Shown piece after piece: positions 51,355 through 58,752 of a stretch of DNA of 64,000 nucleotides. Position 1 is the stretch's first letter. Each line of letters begins with the position of its first letter. The notes below the pieces were generated by a model that was not told the DNA's origin, searched no databases, and was given only the letters and a program-made list of their open reading frames with translations. The stretch lies in contig CAJNBP010000001.1 of the NCBI GenBank assembly GCA_905221035.1, forward strand, positions 62,001-126,000. The letters are read 5' to 3'. The DNA is from a bacterium (GTDB taxonomy: Bacteria; Bacillota; Bacilli; Lactobacillales; Streptococcaceae). The position numbers and the translations under genes were made by a program.

Positions 51355-52203
51355 CTATTGATTAATATATTTGTTATAGTGCTCTTGGTACTGTGCTTTT
51401 ATATTATGTTCTCCTAGAATTTCAAATACCTGAAGTGCTTGTTTCATCTTTTCGATTCCGTTCGCAGGATTGCACTTAAATTCAAAGTATCCACATGTAT
51501 ATAAGAAGACGGTTTGTTCATAATAGTTTAATTCATTATTTAGTAATTTTTTTATTTCTTTGATTAGAAAACTACAATTTTGAAATTCTTCTTTATCAAT
51601 ACTAACAATTAGGCAATTGATTGCCAATTGTGTAACAAGCCGTTTATTTGTCTTATTTAATGTTGAATAGATATAATTTTTTAACATTTCTATAGTTAAT
51701 AGGAAGTAGGAGTTATATTTAATTGTTCTTACACAGTTACCTAATAGGATAATTTCATAGTAACCCCAGTTTTCAACTTTAAAAAGATAATCTGTTAGCT
51801 GTAATAACTCCTCGTCCGAGGGGAGAAAATTTTTATTTGTTGTATAGAGAATCGATTTTACCATTGTCTTTTCATAAGGACCCAAGTTATAACTTGAAGA
51901 GTTTGATAGTAATTCAATAATACTATCAAAATTTTTTGTGGAGTAGTGTTTTCGAATATATTGCACCAAGTTAGCGAATGATCCAGTCTTAGTAGAATTA
52001 TTGTCATGAAGAATAATAAATTCATCCAAAGTTATATGTAATTTATCTAAAATATTGATTAGTCTAATACAAGAGATTTCTGATTCTCCACGTTCAAATC
52101 TAGAGATTTGAGATTTAGATAAATTACTATCAGCAATTGAAGATAAACTTATTTTCTTTCCTTTTCGAATTTTTCTGAGTGTTATACCAAGTTTTGATTT
52201 CAT
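51355..52203 (-). CDS. Rgg/GadR/MutR-family pheromone-responsive regulator
   Basis: 282 residues, full length. The N-terminal XRE helix-turn-helix ([44 protein letters not shown]) is followed by a helical-repeat domain (about 75-282) that binds a short peptide in characterised Rgg proteins. Divergent from a 21-codon shp pheromone gene, the classic Rgg/SHP arrangement. The first ~70 residues are duplicated in a truncated copy at 53479-53691. Confidence 0.9.
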   Translation of the reverse strand: MKSKLGITLRKIRKGKKISLSSIADSNLSKSQISRFERGESEISCIRLINILDKLHITLDEFIILHDNNSTKTGSFANLVQYIRKHYSTKNFDSIIELLSNSSSYNLGPYEKTMVKSILYTTNKNFLPSDEELLQLTDYLFKVENWGYYEIILLGNCVRTIKYNSYFLLTIEMLKNYIYSTLNKTNKRLVTQLAINCLIVSIDKEEFQNCSFLIKEIKKLLNNELNYYEQTVFLYTCGYFEFKCNPANGIEKMKQALQVFEILGEHNIKAQYQEHYNKYINQ

Positions 52204-52205
52204 AA

Positions 52206-52265
52206 TTTTCCCGTTTTCCCAACAAAAAAGTAATTGATTTTTATTTATTGTACAATAAATAAAAA
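52206..52265. promoter_or_regulatory. Rgg-shp divergent promoter/operator
   Basis: Tandem TTTTCCC-GT-TTTCCC (52206-52220), conserved in the second copy, is a candidate Rgg box. A 28-bp perfect palindrome (52238-52265, centre TTGTACAA) gives a TACAAT -10 on both strands. Confidence 0.6.
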
Positions 52266-52283
52266 CTGAAAGGAAGTCTAAAT

Positions 52284-52349
52284 ATGAAGAAAATTTTAAA
52301 AAATTCCCTAATTTTATTGTTGGTAATGGATATTATTATCGGTGGATAA
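52284..52349 (+). CDS. SHP-type quorum-sensing pheromone precursor
   Basis: 21 residues, beginning [10 protein letters not shown] and ending MDIIIGG; ribosome site AAAGGAAG at 52269-52276. Basic N-terminus, hydrophobic core, Asp-led hydrophobic C-terminus ending GG: the pattern of SHP2/SHP3 precursors, whose active C-terminal octapeptides (DILIIVGG, DIIIIVGG) are matured by Eep and imported by Opp. This copy is two residues shorter in the mature part (DIIIGG), so it may be a distinct or weakened signal. Confidence 0.82.
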   Translation: MKKILKNSLILLLVMDIIIGG

Positions 52350-52354
52350 AATGT

Positions 52355-52397
52355 TTAGGTGTACACCTAAGTCTTTAGATATCATCTAAAGACTTAG
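52355..52397 (+). promoter_or_regulatory. paired overlapping palindromes after shp copy 1
   Basis: Palindrome TTAGGTGT/ACACCTAA (52355-52370) shares its last 4 bases with a perfect 14-bp hairpin CTAAGTCTTTAGAT/ATCTAAAGACTTAG (52367-52397, ATC loop). The two cannot form together in RNA, which suggests a switch or attenuator. No clear T-run follows. Confidence 0.6.
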
Positions 52398-52412
52398 TAC
52401 TGGTTGGAGGAC

Positions 52413-52490
52413 ATGATGAAGGATAGTATGGTTAATTATTGGTTAAATTATTTTCCGGAGTATAGTTTAGAAACGTTTGAAGTAGAATAG
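52413..52490 (+). CDS. 25-codon reading frame with strong ribosome site, function unknown
   Basis: GGAGG sits 2-5 bases before tandem ATGs; the product begins MMKDSMVNYWLNYFPEY and ends SLETFEVE. Either a small (precursor-like) peptide under pheromone control, or the truncated start of a larger gene joined by deletion to the ABC pseudogene, whose frame begins just at its stop. Not recognised. Confidence 0.4.
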   Translation: MMKDSMVNYWLNYFPEYSLETFEVE

Positions 52491-53205
52491 ATATTAAGGA
52501 TCTATCTTTCTCTTATTCCAAAAACTCAGCTCCTGTAATAGAAAATTTAAATTTGACTATTGAGTCAGGACAGAGAATTGCACTAGTCGGTCAACCGAGG
52601 TCAGGAAAAAGTACGTTATCAAAAATACCATCAGGATTATATAAGATTGACACAGGAAAAGTTTTATTTGATGGTGTAAATATTAATCAAATAGATAAAA
52701 AATATTAAGTCAAAATTTAGGAGTAGTTCCACAGGATTCATTTTTATTGAACAGAAGTATTCTTGACAATATAACTTTAAAGCACGAAGTTACTTCACAA
52801 AAGATAAAGGAAGTTTGTAAAGCAGTTCAAATCTATGATGAAATCATGGCTATGCCGATGAAATTTAACACTATCATCTCAGATTTGGGTTCAAATATTT
52901 CGGGTGGTCAAAGACAACGGATAGCACTGGCACGTGCATTAATAAATAATCCTAGTATTGTAATTTTAGATGAAGCAACTAGTGCATTAGACACTATTAA
53001 TGAGGAAAGAATAACAAAGTATATAAAAAGTCAGGGCTGTACTCAAATAATTGTAGCTCATAGATTGTCAACGATTAATGATGCGGACATTATTTTTGTA
53101 ATGAAAGGTGGTAAGATTGTTGAGTCAGGAAATCATAAGTACTTAATGGCTCTTGGTGGAGAGTACTACAGCTTATATACAAAAAGGAAATTAGGTGTAA
53201 AGAAA
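52484..53205 (+). pseudogene. frameshifted ABC exporter, nucleotide-binding domain only
   Basis: DIKDLSFSYSKNSAPVIENLNLTIESGQRIALVGQPRSGKSTLSKI in one frame, ending at TAA 52706-52708; continuation ILSQNLGVVPQDSFLLNRSI in another frame, with NISGGQRQRIALARALINNPSIVILDEATSALD and IIVAHRLSTINDAD. One missing A in the A-run at 52697-52702 explains the shift. The transmembrane domain is absent. The NBD resembles peptide/bacteriocin exporters. Walker A has QPRSGKS. Confidence 0.85.
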
Positions 53206-53376
53206 ATGAAGAAAGAAAATGAATATGTAATTTTAACAGCAGCCTTACTAGGGGTGATGATTGGAATAGTGTTTGCTATTTTTTTAGATTTTCCAGTTGA
53301 ATATGGTATTTCTTTAGGCTTGTTGAATGGAATAGTATTGGGTTCGCTGATTTCTTACAAAAACAATAAAAATTAA
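53206..53376 (+). CDS. small two-helix membrane protein
   Basis: 56 residues from ATG 53206: two hydrophobic helices (ILTAALLGVMIGIVFAIFL and GISLGLLNGIVLGSLIS) with a basic tail. It is in frame with the 3' part of the ABC pseudogene, so it could be a C-terminal extension or a separate gene; AGGTG upstream supports separate translation. Not recognised. Confidence 0.5.
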   Translation: MKKENEYVILTAALLGVMIGIVFAIFLDFPVEYGISLGLLNGIVLGSLISYKNNKN

Positions 53377-53409
53377 GCATAATTTTTTGCTGTAAACTAA
53401 GGAGTAGAG

Positions 53410-53478
53410 ATGGCTATAGTTGAAATTATAAATCTAACAAAAAGCTTTAAAGATATTGAAGTTATTCATAACACTACT
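53410..53478 (+). pseudogene. 5' fragment of a second ABC transporter ATPase gene
   Basis: [21 protein letters not shown] is a typical ABC ATPase start with AAGGAG upstream. Homology ends at about 53479, where the truncated rgg copy begins, giving a chimeric 39-codon frame. It marks a recombination junction. Confidence 0.7.
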
Positions 53479-53691
53479 AGTAGAATTATTATCATGAAGA
53501 ATAATAAATTCATCCAAAGTTATATGTAATTTATCTAAAATATTGATTAGTCTAATACAAGAGATTTCTGATTCTCCACGTTCAAATCTAGAGATTTGAG
53601 ATTTAGATAAATTACTATCAGCAATTGAACATAAACTGATTTGCTTTCCTTTTCGAATTTTTCTGAGTGTTATACCAAGTTTTGATTTCAT
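53479..53691 (-). pseudogene. truncated second rgg copy (N-terminal 71 codons)
   Basis: Starts [20 protein letters not shown] and matches the full-length Rgg to [12 protein letters not shown] apart from two substitutions (Lys to Gln, Ser to Cys), then ends at a junction. Only the helix-turn-helix remains; the peptide-binding domain is lost. The start is at the same distance (212 bases) from the junction as in copy 1. Confidence 0.88.
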
Positions 53692-53768
53692 ATTTCCCAT
53701 TTTCCCAACAAAATTTCAAAGGTTTTTTATTTATTATACAATAAATAAAAAATAAAGGGAGGTTCAGT

Positions 53769-53840
53769 ATGAAAAAACTTTTAAAATTTACATGAATATT
53801 GTTATTGATTATGGATATTATCATTATAGTCGGAGGTTGA
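53769..53840 (+). pseudogene. nonsense-mutated second shp pheromone gene
   Basis: MKKLLKFT, then TGA at codon 9 (53793-53795), then in the same frame ILLLIMDIIIIVGG and stop. The predicted mature end, DIIIIVGG, is the same as the S. pyogenes SHP3 octapeptide as I remember it. Good ribosome site (AAAGGGAGG). Silent unless the stop is suppressed or is a sequencing error. Confidence 0.8.
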
Positions 53841-53842
53841 AT

Positions 53843-53884
53843 CTTACCTGTACAGGTAAGTGTTTAGTTATAACTAAACACTTA
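53843..53884 (+). promoter_or_regulatory. paired overlapping palindromes after shp copy 2
   Basis: 18-bp perfect palindrome CTTACCTGTACAGGTAAG (53843-53860) shares 4 bases with a 28-bp perfect palindrome (53857-53884, centre GTTATAAC). Same layout as at 52355-52397 but with different stem sequences. Confidence 0.6.
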
Positions 53885-53886
53885 TT

Positions 53887-54099
53887 TTGGAATATTATGA
53901 AATAGATGGTACTTGTTATCTTGATTTTAGAGTATCTGGTGAGGATGTATATTTCATTGAGTTAGAAACTATGTATGGTTTAAGTGAAAATAGTGCGGTA
54001 CCAACTCTTGCAAAGAGGTTTGGAATAAGTCTTACCGATTTAATAAAAAGTGATATTCATAGTGATTTAACTAGAAAGAAGGGACATTTTGGATATTAA
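53887..54099 (+). pseudogene. C-terminal fragment of an ATP-grasp ligase (D-Ala-D-Ala ligase-like)
   Basis: TCYLDFRVSGEDVYFIELETMYGLSENSAVPTLAKRFGISLTDLI aligns with the last metal-binding strand and C-terminal helix of Ddl-type enzymes (pattern RxDF...ExNTxPG...S..P..A...G.s...L). The N-terminal and ATP-binding parts are missing; the frame opens right after the palindromes. The usual Asn of the metal site is Glu here. Overlaps the MFS gene by 11 bases. Confidence 0.65.
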
Positions 54100-55276
54100 C
54101 AAGAAAACATTTTATACAATAACTTTTGGTGAATTTATATCAAATATTGGAGATAGATTTCAGAAAATTGCTTTTCCAATCTTAATTTACCAAGAATTTC
54201 ATTCGTCTTTTGCAATGGGAGGAATGGTGATTATTGAATTGTTACCTCAATTCTTGTTGGGATTTGTTATGGGTTACTTATTAGATAATTTCAATAAGAA
54301 AAAAATACTATTATGGTCTACATTAATACCTGCATTATTATGTAGTGTAATACCGATATTATCTAAATATTCAGTTTCTATATTTTTTTACTATGTTATT
54401 GCATTTTTGATACCTTTATTTTCGACACTTTTTCAAACAGGATTCTCAGTCATTACTCCTGCTTTATTTGAGAAGGAAGAATTACAAAAATATAATTCTC
54501 AATTTCAAGGTGTGCGAACTATTTCAAAATTAATTTCTCCAGCTCTAGCAGGGGTATTAATGTTAAAGTTTAATATTAATAGCATTTTTTTTATAAATAG
54601 TGCTTCGTTCTTGTTGTTATTTTTTTCAATATTAATTTCATATATTCCAAATCAAGGACATAAGGAGAATGGAAATGATGATATAAAAGAAATGTTTGCA
54701 GGTTTTAAAGAGAATTTCACAAATATTAAATTGAGGGTTTCTTTACTCTTTACTATTGTTGTGAATATCGCTATGCTAGGCTTCAATGCAACGATTATTT
54801 TTTATTTACAGGATCAATTAAAATTATCAAATAGTCTTGTTGGGATTGTTTACTCAATTGCTGGATTTGGAAGTTTGATAGCAGTAACCTTTCTTTCTAC
54901 TTTTTTGAATAAGAAGGATGCCTTTATCTTGATGAATATATCAATGGCAACCATCCCACTTGTCATTATGGTGAGTGGAATAGTAGAAAATTGGATATTT
55001 TTTGGAATTTGTTATTCAATTTTGAGTGGATTAATTACAATAGCTTCTGTTTCGATTACAACAATACAGCAACAAGAAAGTACTGTGTATAATATTGGAA
55101 AGATACTTTCTAGTTCTTTTGTAATAGCTACCATTTTTGCTCCTTTTGGAGGGATATTGGCCGCTTATTTTAATTGGCTTTTAAACCCAAGATTAAGTCT
55201 AGTTATTTTGGGATTACTAAGTACTTTATTGGTTATTCTTATAAAGAGTTATGAAAAAAAAATTAAGGGGAGATAA
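54089..55276 (+). CDS. MFS transporter, probable exporter
   Basis: 395 residues, about twelve helices. N-terminal FGEFISNIGDRFQKIAFPILIYQEFHSS and GYLLDNFNKKKILLWST (motif A-like loop) fit macrolide/bacilysin-type MFS exporters. Starts with TTG 54089 inside the ATP-grasp fragment (AAGGGAC upstream), so it was translationally coupled to the ligase. The 3' ~450 bp are repeated downstream of the next gene. Confidence 0.85.
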   Translation: MDINKKTFYTITFGEFISNIGDRFQKIAFPILIYQEFHSSFAMGGMVIIELLPQFLLGFVMGYLLDNFNKKKILLWSTLIPALLCSVIPILSKYSVSIFFYYVIAFLIPLFSTLFQTGFSVITPALFEKEELQKYNSQFQGVRTISKLISPALAGVLMLKFNINSIFFINSASFLLLFFSILISYIPNQGHKENGNDDIKEMFAGFKENFTNIKLRVSLLFTIVVNIAMLGFNATIIFYLQDQLKLSNSLVGIVYSIAGFGSLIAVTFLSTFLNKKDAFILMNISMATIPLVIMVSGIVENWIFFGICYSILSGLITIASVSITTIQQQESTVYNIGKILSSSFVIATIFAPFGGILAAYFNWLLNPRLSLVILGLLSTLLVILIKSYEKKIKGR

Positions 55277-55281
55277 ATAAA

Positions 55282-55839
55282 ATGAATGAATTAGAAGTTA
55301 GATTTGGATTAAACAATGAGATAGATTATAATAATGCCATTTCATATTTAGAAAAATCTTATAAATTTAAGAGTGAAAATAAGCAAGTTGATGAATATTT
55401 TAAAACCAAAGGAAGAGAATTTGAAAAAGATGAGGTAGGTAGCTTTATCTACAGAATTCGCCAAGAAGATGATAATAAAGCATGTGTTTTCACAAGAAAA
55501 GATACGATAAAACAAGGAATGTGGAGTGAAAGTGAAATAGAGTTAGAATCTGAAAAATTAGAATTTGTAAGAAATATCTTGCAAGATGGATTTTCAAATA
55601 TTTTCACAATAAGTAAACATAGAAAGACTTATCATGATGCATTAGAAAATAAAACGATTAATCTAGATAAGATTGATGGTCTTGGATTTTATCTTGAAAT
55701 AGAGATTTTAGGAAATTTTTCAAAAGAAGATTATAATAATTTTTATGATAAAATGTGCGGAGAGTTCTCGTTTTTAAATTCAAAAATAGAAACAAAGGGC
55801 TATGTCCAATTAATGAGAGAAAAAAATGGACGTAATTAA
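55282..55839 (+). CDS. CYTH-domain protein (class IV adenylate cyclase / triphosphatase fold)
   Basis: 185 residues. Starts NELEVRF (ExExK-like motif with Arg), then GSFIYRIRQED, ACVFTRKDTIKQGMWSESEIELES, FTISKHRKTYH and LDKIDGLGFYLEIEI, the alternating acidic/basic strands of the triphosphate tunnel fold. Its last codons (GRN stop) lie at the junction with the duplicated MFS fragment, so a few native C-terminal residues may be lost. Substrate unknown. Confidence 0.85.
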   Translation: MNELEVRFGLNNEIDYNNAISYLEKSYKFKSENKQVDEYFKTKGREFEKDEVGSFIYRIRQEDDNKACVFTRKDTIKQGMWSESEIELESEKLEFVRNILQDGFSNIFTISKHRKTYHDALENKTINLDKIDGLGFYLEIEILGNFSKEDYNNFYDKMCGEFSFLNSKIETKGYVQLMREKNGRN

Positions 55840-56321
55840 AATTATCAAATAGTCTTGTTGGGATTGTTTACTCAATTGCTGGATTTGGTAGTTTGATAGC
55901 AGTAACCCTTCTTTCTACTTTTTTGAATAAGAAGGATGCCTTTATATTGATGAATATATCAATGGCAACCATCCCACTTGTCATTATGGCGAGTGGAATA
56001 GTAGAAAATTGGATATTTTTTGGAATTTGTTATTCAATTTTGAGCGGATTAATTACAATAGCTTCTGTTTCGATTACAACAATACAGCAACAAGAAAGTA
56101 CTGAGTATAATATTGGAAAGATACTTTCTAGTTCTATTGCAATAGCTACCATTTTTGCTCCTTTTGGAGGGATTTTGGCCTCTTATTTTAATTGGCTTTT
56201 AAACCCGAGATTAAGTCTAGTTATTTTGGGATTATTAAGTAGTTTATTGGTTATTCTTATAAAGAGTTATGAAAAAAAGCTAACTAAGAAAAGAACTGCA
56301 ATATTTATAAAGGAAGATTAG
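55834..56321 (+). pseudogene. duplicated 3' fragment of the MFS gene
   Basis: From AATTAAAATTATCAAATAGT onward it repeats 54819-55268 with roughly 15 substitutions (about 97% identical by eye), including IAVTLLSTFLNKKDAFILMN. A 142-codon frame remains but lacks the first eight helices and a ribosome site. The end is extended (KLTKKRTAIFIKED). Confidence 0.88.
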
Positions 56322-56557
56322 TGGATTAATTATCATTAGAAAAAATAATATTAATTCGTAGTAAAATAAAAAATTGAAAAAGGTTTTACATAATGTACTA
56401 CCTTTTTCAGATTTAATAATTATTAAGTGGACAGAACTAGAAACCAAAAATACTGAATTTTAAACTACACCCCAAAAGTAAGATTTTTTCTGTCTAACTT
56501 TTGGGGTCAGTACCTTATCTCTAACTTCTGGAGTACTTTTTCTACATTCAAGTTATT
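56322..56557. other. island right-end junction with hairpins, possible IS end
   Basis: GAAAAAGGT/ACCTTTTTC (about 56373-56406) could terminate the island operon. ACCCCAAAAGT (from about 56467) pairs with ACTTTTGGGGT (to about 56506) around a TTTTTTCTGTC loop; TGACCCCAAAAGTTAGACAG on the minus strand looks like an IS3-family terminal repeat. No transposase remains. Confidence 0.4.
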
Positions 56558-57364
56558 TTACAATACCCATGTACGGATGGCATGGGCAACGCCGGATTCG
56601 TCATTTGTTTTAGTGATGTATTTGGCGATTTTTTTGATTTCTGGATTTCCATTTTCCATGACAACAGGGTTACCAACGACTTCCAGCATGGCACGGTCAT
56701 TTTCTTCGTCCCCAATCGCCATGGTTTCATCTTTTGTCAATCCGAGTTTTTCAGCTAGGTGAGTGATGGCTGAACCTTTGTCCACATTCTTTTTAAGGAG
56801 TTCGAGGTAGAAAGGAGCAGACTTGTTGATGGAGTAGCGTTCGTAAAATTCCGCTGGTATTTTTTCAATGGCAGCATCGAGTATTTCTGGTTCATCGATG
56901 AACATACACTTGACGATTTCTTTATCGGCCATTTCTTCAGGGGTGCGGTAGAAGATGGGCATGCTGACGAGGGTTGATTCGTGAACGGTGTATTTTCCGA
57001 TATTGCGATTGGCAGTGTAGATGCCATCCTTGGTAATGGCGTGCATGTGGACACCGAGCTTGCGACTGAGAAATTCCATATCCAGATAATCCTCATAGGT
57101 CAAGGATTCGCTGATAATCTCATGGCCAGTAGCAGTTTCTTGGACAAGAGCACCGTTGAAGGTCACGACATAGTCACCATTGTCTCTCAACTGCAAGTCG
57201 TCCAGAAGTTTGGCAACACCTGCGATAGGGCGTCCAGTTGCAATCACGACTTTAACACCAGCTTCTTTGGCATCTTGGATGGCAGAAAAGACTTCAGGAG
57301 TAATTTCCTTTTGGCTGTTGACTAGGGTTCCGTCAATATCGACGGCGATTAGTTTAATACTCAT
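56558..57364 (-). CDS. Cof-type HAD hydrolase
   Basis: 268 residues. Motif I IAVDIDGTLVNSQKEI, motif II/III region VIATGRPIAGV and KGSAITHLAEKLGLTKDE, motif IV AIGDEENDRAMLEVVGNPVVMENG. Cof-like sugar-phosphate or pyridoxal-phosphate phosphatase; substrate unknown. Twelve bases downstream of the HD-domain gene in the same operon. Confidence 0.93.
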   Translation of the reverse strand: MSIKLIAVDIDGTLVNSQKEITPEVFSAIQDAKEAGVKVVIATGRPIAGVAKLLDDLQLRDNGDYVVTFNGALVQETATGHEIISESLTYEDYLDMEFLSRKLGVHMHAITKDGIYTANRNIGKYTVHESTLVSMPIFYRTPEEMADKEIVKCMFIDEPEILDAAIEKIPAEFYERYSINKSAPFYLELLKKNVDKGSAITHLAEKLGLTKDETMAIGDEENDRAMLEVVGNPVVMENGNPEIKKIAKYITKTNDESGVAHAIRTWVL

Positions 57365-57376
57365 AAATTTCCTCTT

Positions 57377-58681
57377 CTAGTTTTTATTTGGGGTAAAATG
57401 ATCGTTCTTAATCAAGTGTAAAAATTGCTGGGTAATGCTTGCGAAGATGCTGTTTTGGTCCAACATTTCTTTTGGAAAATAAAAGCGATTATCTCCGTGG
57501 CGACTGCCAGCAAGGGATTGAACAATAGGAGACAGGCTAGAGAGTTCGGCCAGTTCTCCATTCTTTTGTAAAATCTCAATCTGTGTTCGCGGATTTTCAG
57601 ATTCGGGACGATAAATATCATAAGGGAGGTCAAAGTTCTTATGAATAGCAGTATAGTAGTCGGGATCAAAGCCGATGTCCTCAACCAATTTTCTCATGCT
57701 AGCGAGTTGGTCTTGGTCTTCTTGTGAAAAGGTAATGGATTTAAAGACCTTGCGGTTGACAAAGCGTTGCGACAAATCTGCGAGAATCTTGTCAGGACTG
57801 GTCATCCAGAGCTGGAAGTAAGTATTCATCACGCCATCATCCAGAGCTAGATAGTCAGATAGAGTAACTTTCTTTTCAAAAAAAGGTAGCAAATGAGGAG
57901 AAGTTCGTGCAAAGAAATCCTTGTCCTCAGGAAAGAGTTCCTTGGCGCGCTTGAGGAGATTCTGTAGGAGAACTTCCATAGCGCGTGTTGCGGGGTGGAA
58001 ATAAACCTGCATATACATCTGGTAACGACTAAGGACGTAGTCTTCGATGGCATGCATGCCATTTCGCTGAAAGGCAATCCCATTTTCGACAGGACGAATG
58101 ACTCGGAGGATACGTGTCAGGTCAAATTCTCCATAGGATGCTCCTGTAAAATAGGAGTCGCGCAAGAGATAGTCCATGCGGTCTGCGTCAATCTGACTAG
58201 AAATGAGTTGCACGACCTGCTTATTAGGGTAGGTGTGATCAATGACACTGGCAACTTTTTCAGGAAAGTCAGGCGCCACTTGTAGCAGGACTTGGTGAAT
58301 CTCTGTCTCAGGACTTTGAATAATCTCCTGAGTGATGGCTTCATGGTCTGTATCAAAGAGATTTTCAAAAGTATGGGAGTAGGCGCCATGCCCAAGGTCA
58401 TGTAAGAGAGCAGCGGTCATGGTCAAGAGAGACTCGGCAGGATTCCATTCTTCAGGATATTTTTCTTCAAAAATCTCTGTGATACGTCGTGCAATTTCAT
58501 AAACTCCTAGACAATGAGAGAAGCGGCTGTGCTCCCCACCGTGGAAGGTATAACTGGAAGTCCCCAGTTGTTTGATGCGACGCAAACGTTGAAATTCTTT
58601 GGTATTGATCAAGTCATAGATGATTTGATTATTGACATGGATGTAGTTGTGAACTGGGTCACGGAATACTTTTTCGTTCAT
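57377..58681 (-). CDS. HD-domain phosphohydrolase (YwfO-like, dNTPase family)
   Basis: 434 residues. HD motif set HSRFSHCLGVYEIARRI, ALLHDLGHGAYSHTFE and IDADRMDYLLRDS mark the SAMHD1/dGTPase-like family. Could hydrolyse dNTPs; the specificity is unknown. First gene of the HD-HAD operon, divergent from the DUF1934 gene. Confidence 0.9.
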   Translation of the reverse strand: MNEKVFRDPVHNYIHVNNQIIYDLINTKEFQRLRRIKQLGTSSYTFHGGEHSRFSHCLGVYEIARRITEIFEEKYPEEWNPAESLLTMTAALLHDLGHGAYSHTFENLFDTDHEAITQEIIQSPETEIHQVLLQVAPDFPEKVASVIDHTYPNKQVVQLISSQIDADRMDYLLRDSYFTGASYGEFDLTRILRVIRPVENGIAFQRNGMHAIEDYVLSRYQMYMQVYFHPATRAMEVLLQNLLKRAKELFPEDKDFFARTSPHLLPFFEKKVTLSDYLALDDGVMNTYFQLWMTSPDKILADLSQRFVNRKVFKSITFSQEDQDQLASMRKLVEDIGFDPDYYTAIHKNFDLPYDIYRPESENPRTQIEILQKNGELAELSSLSPIVQSLAGSRHGDNRFYFPKEMLDQNSIFASITQQFLHLIKNDHFTPNKN

Positions 58682-58752
58682 ATGACCATTATAGCAAAAA
58701 GCTAGAGTTTTTGGTAAAATAGTAGGACAAGAGAGAAGAAAGAGGACTTGAA

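Noticed and set aside
53410-53529. A 39-codon gene starting [13 protein letters not shown]
   Set aside because: The first 23 codons are an ABC ATPase start; the rest is antisense rgg sequence, so it is a recombination chimera.
55834-56321. A second functional transporter gene
   Set aside because: It contains only the last third of the MFS protein and has no ribosome site; the 97% match shows it is a duplication fragment.
50470-56557. Prophage or intact ICE at tRNA-Arg(CCT)
   Set aside because: No integrase, structural or complete transfer genes and no duplicated tRNA 3' end; only a relaxase remnant supports a past element.
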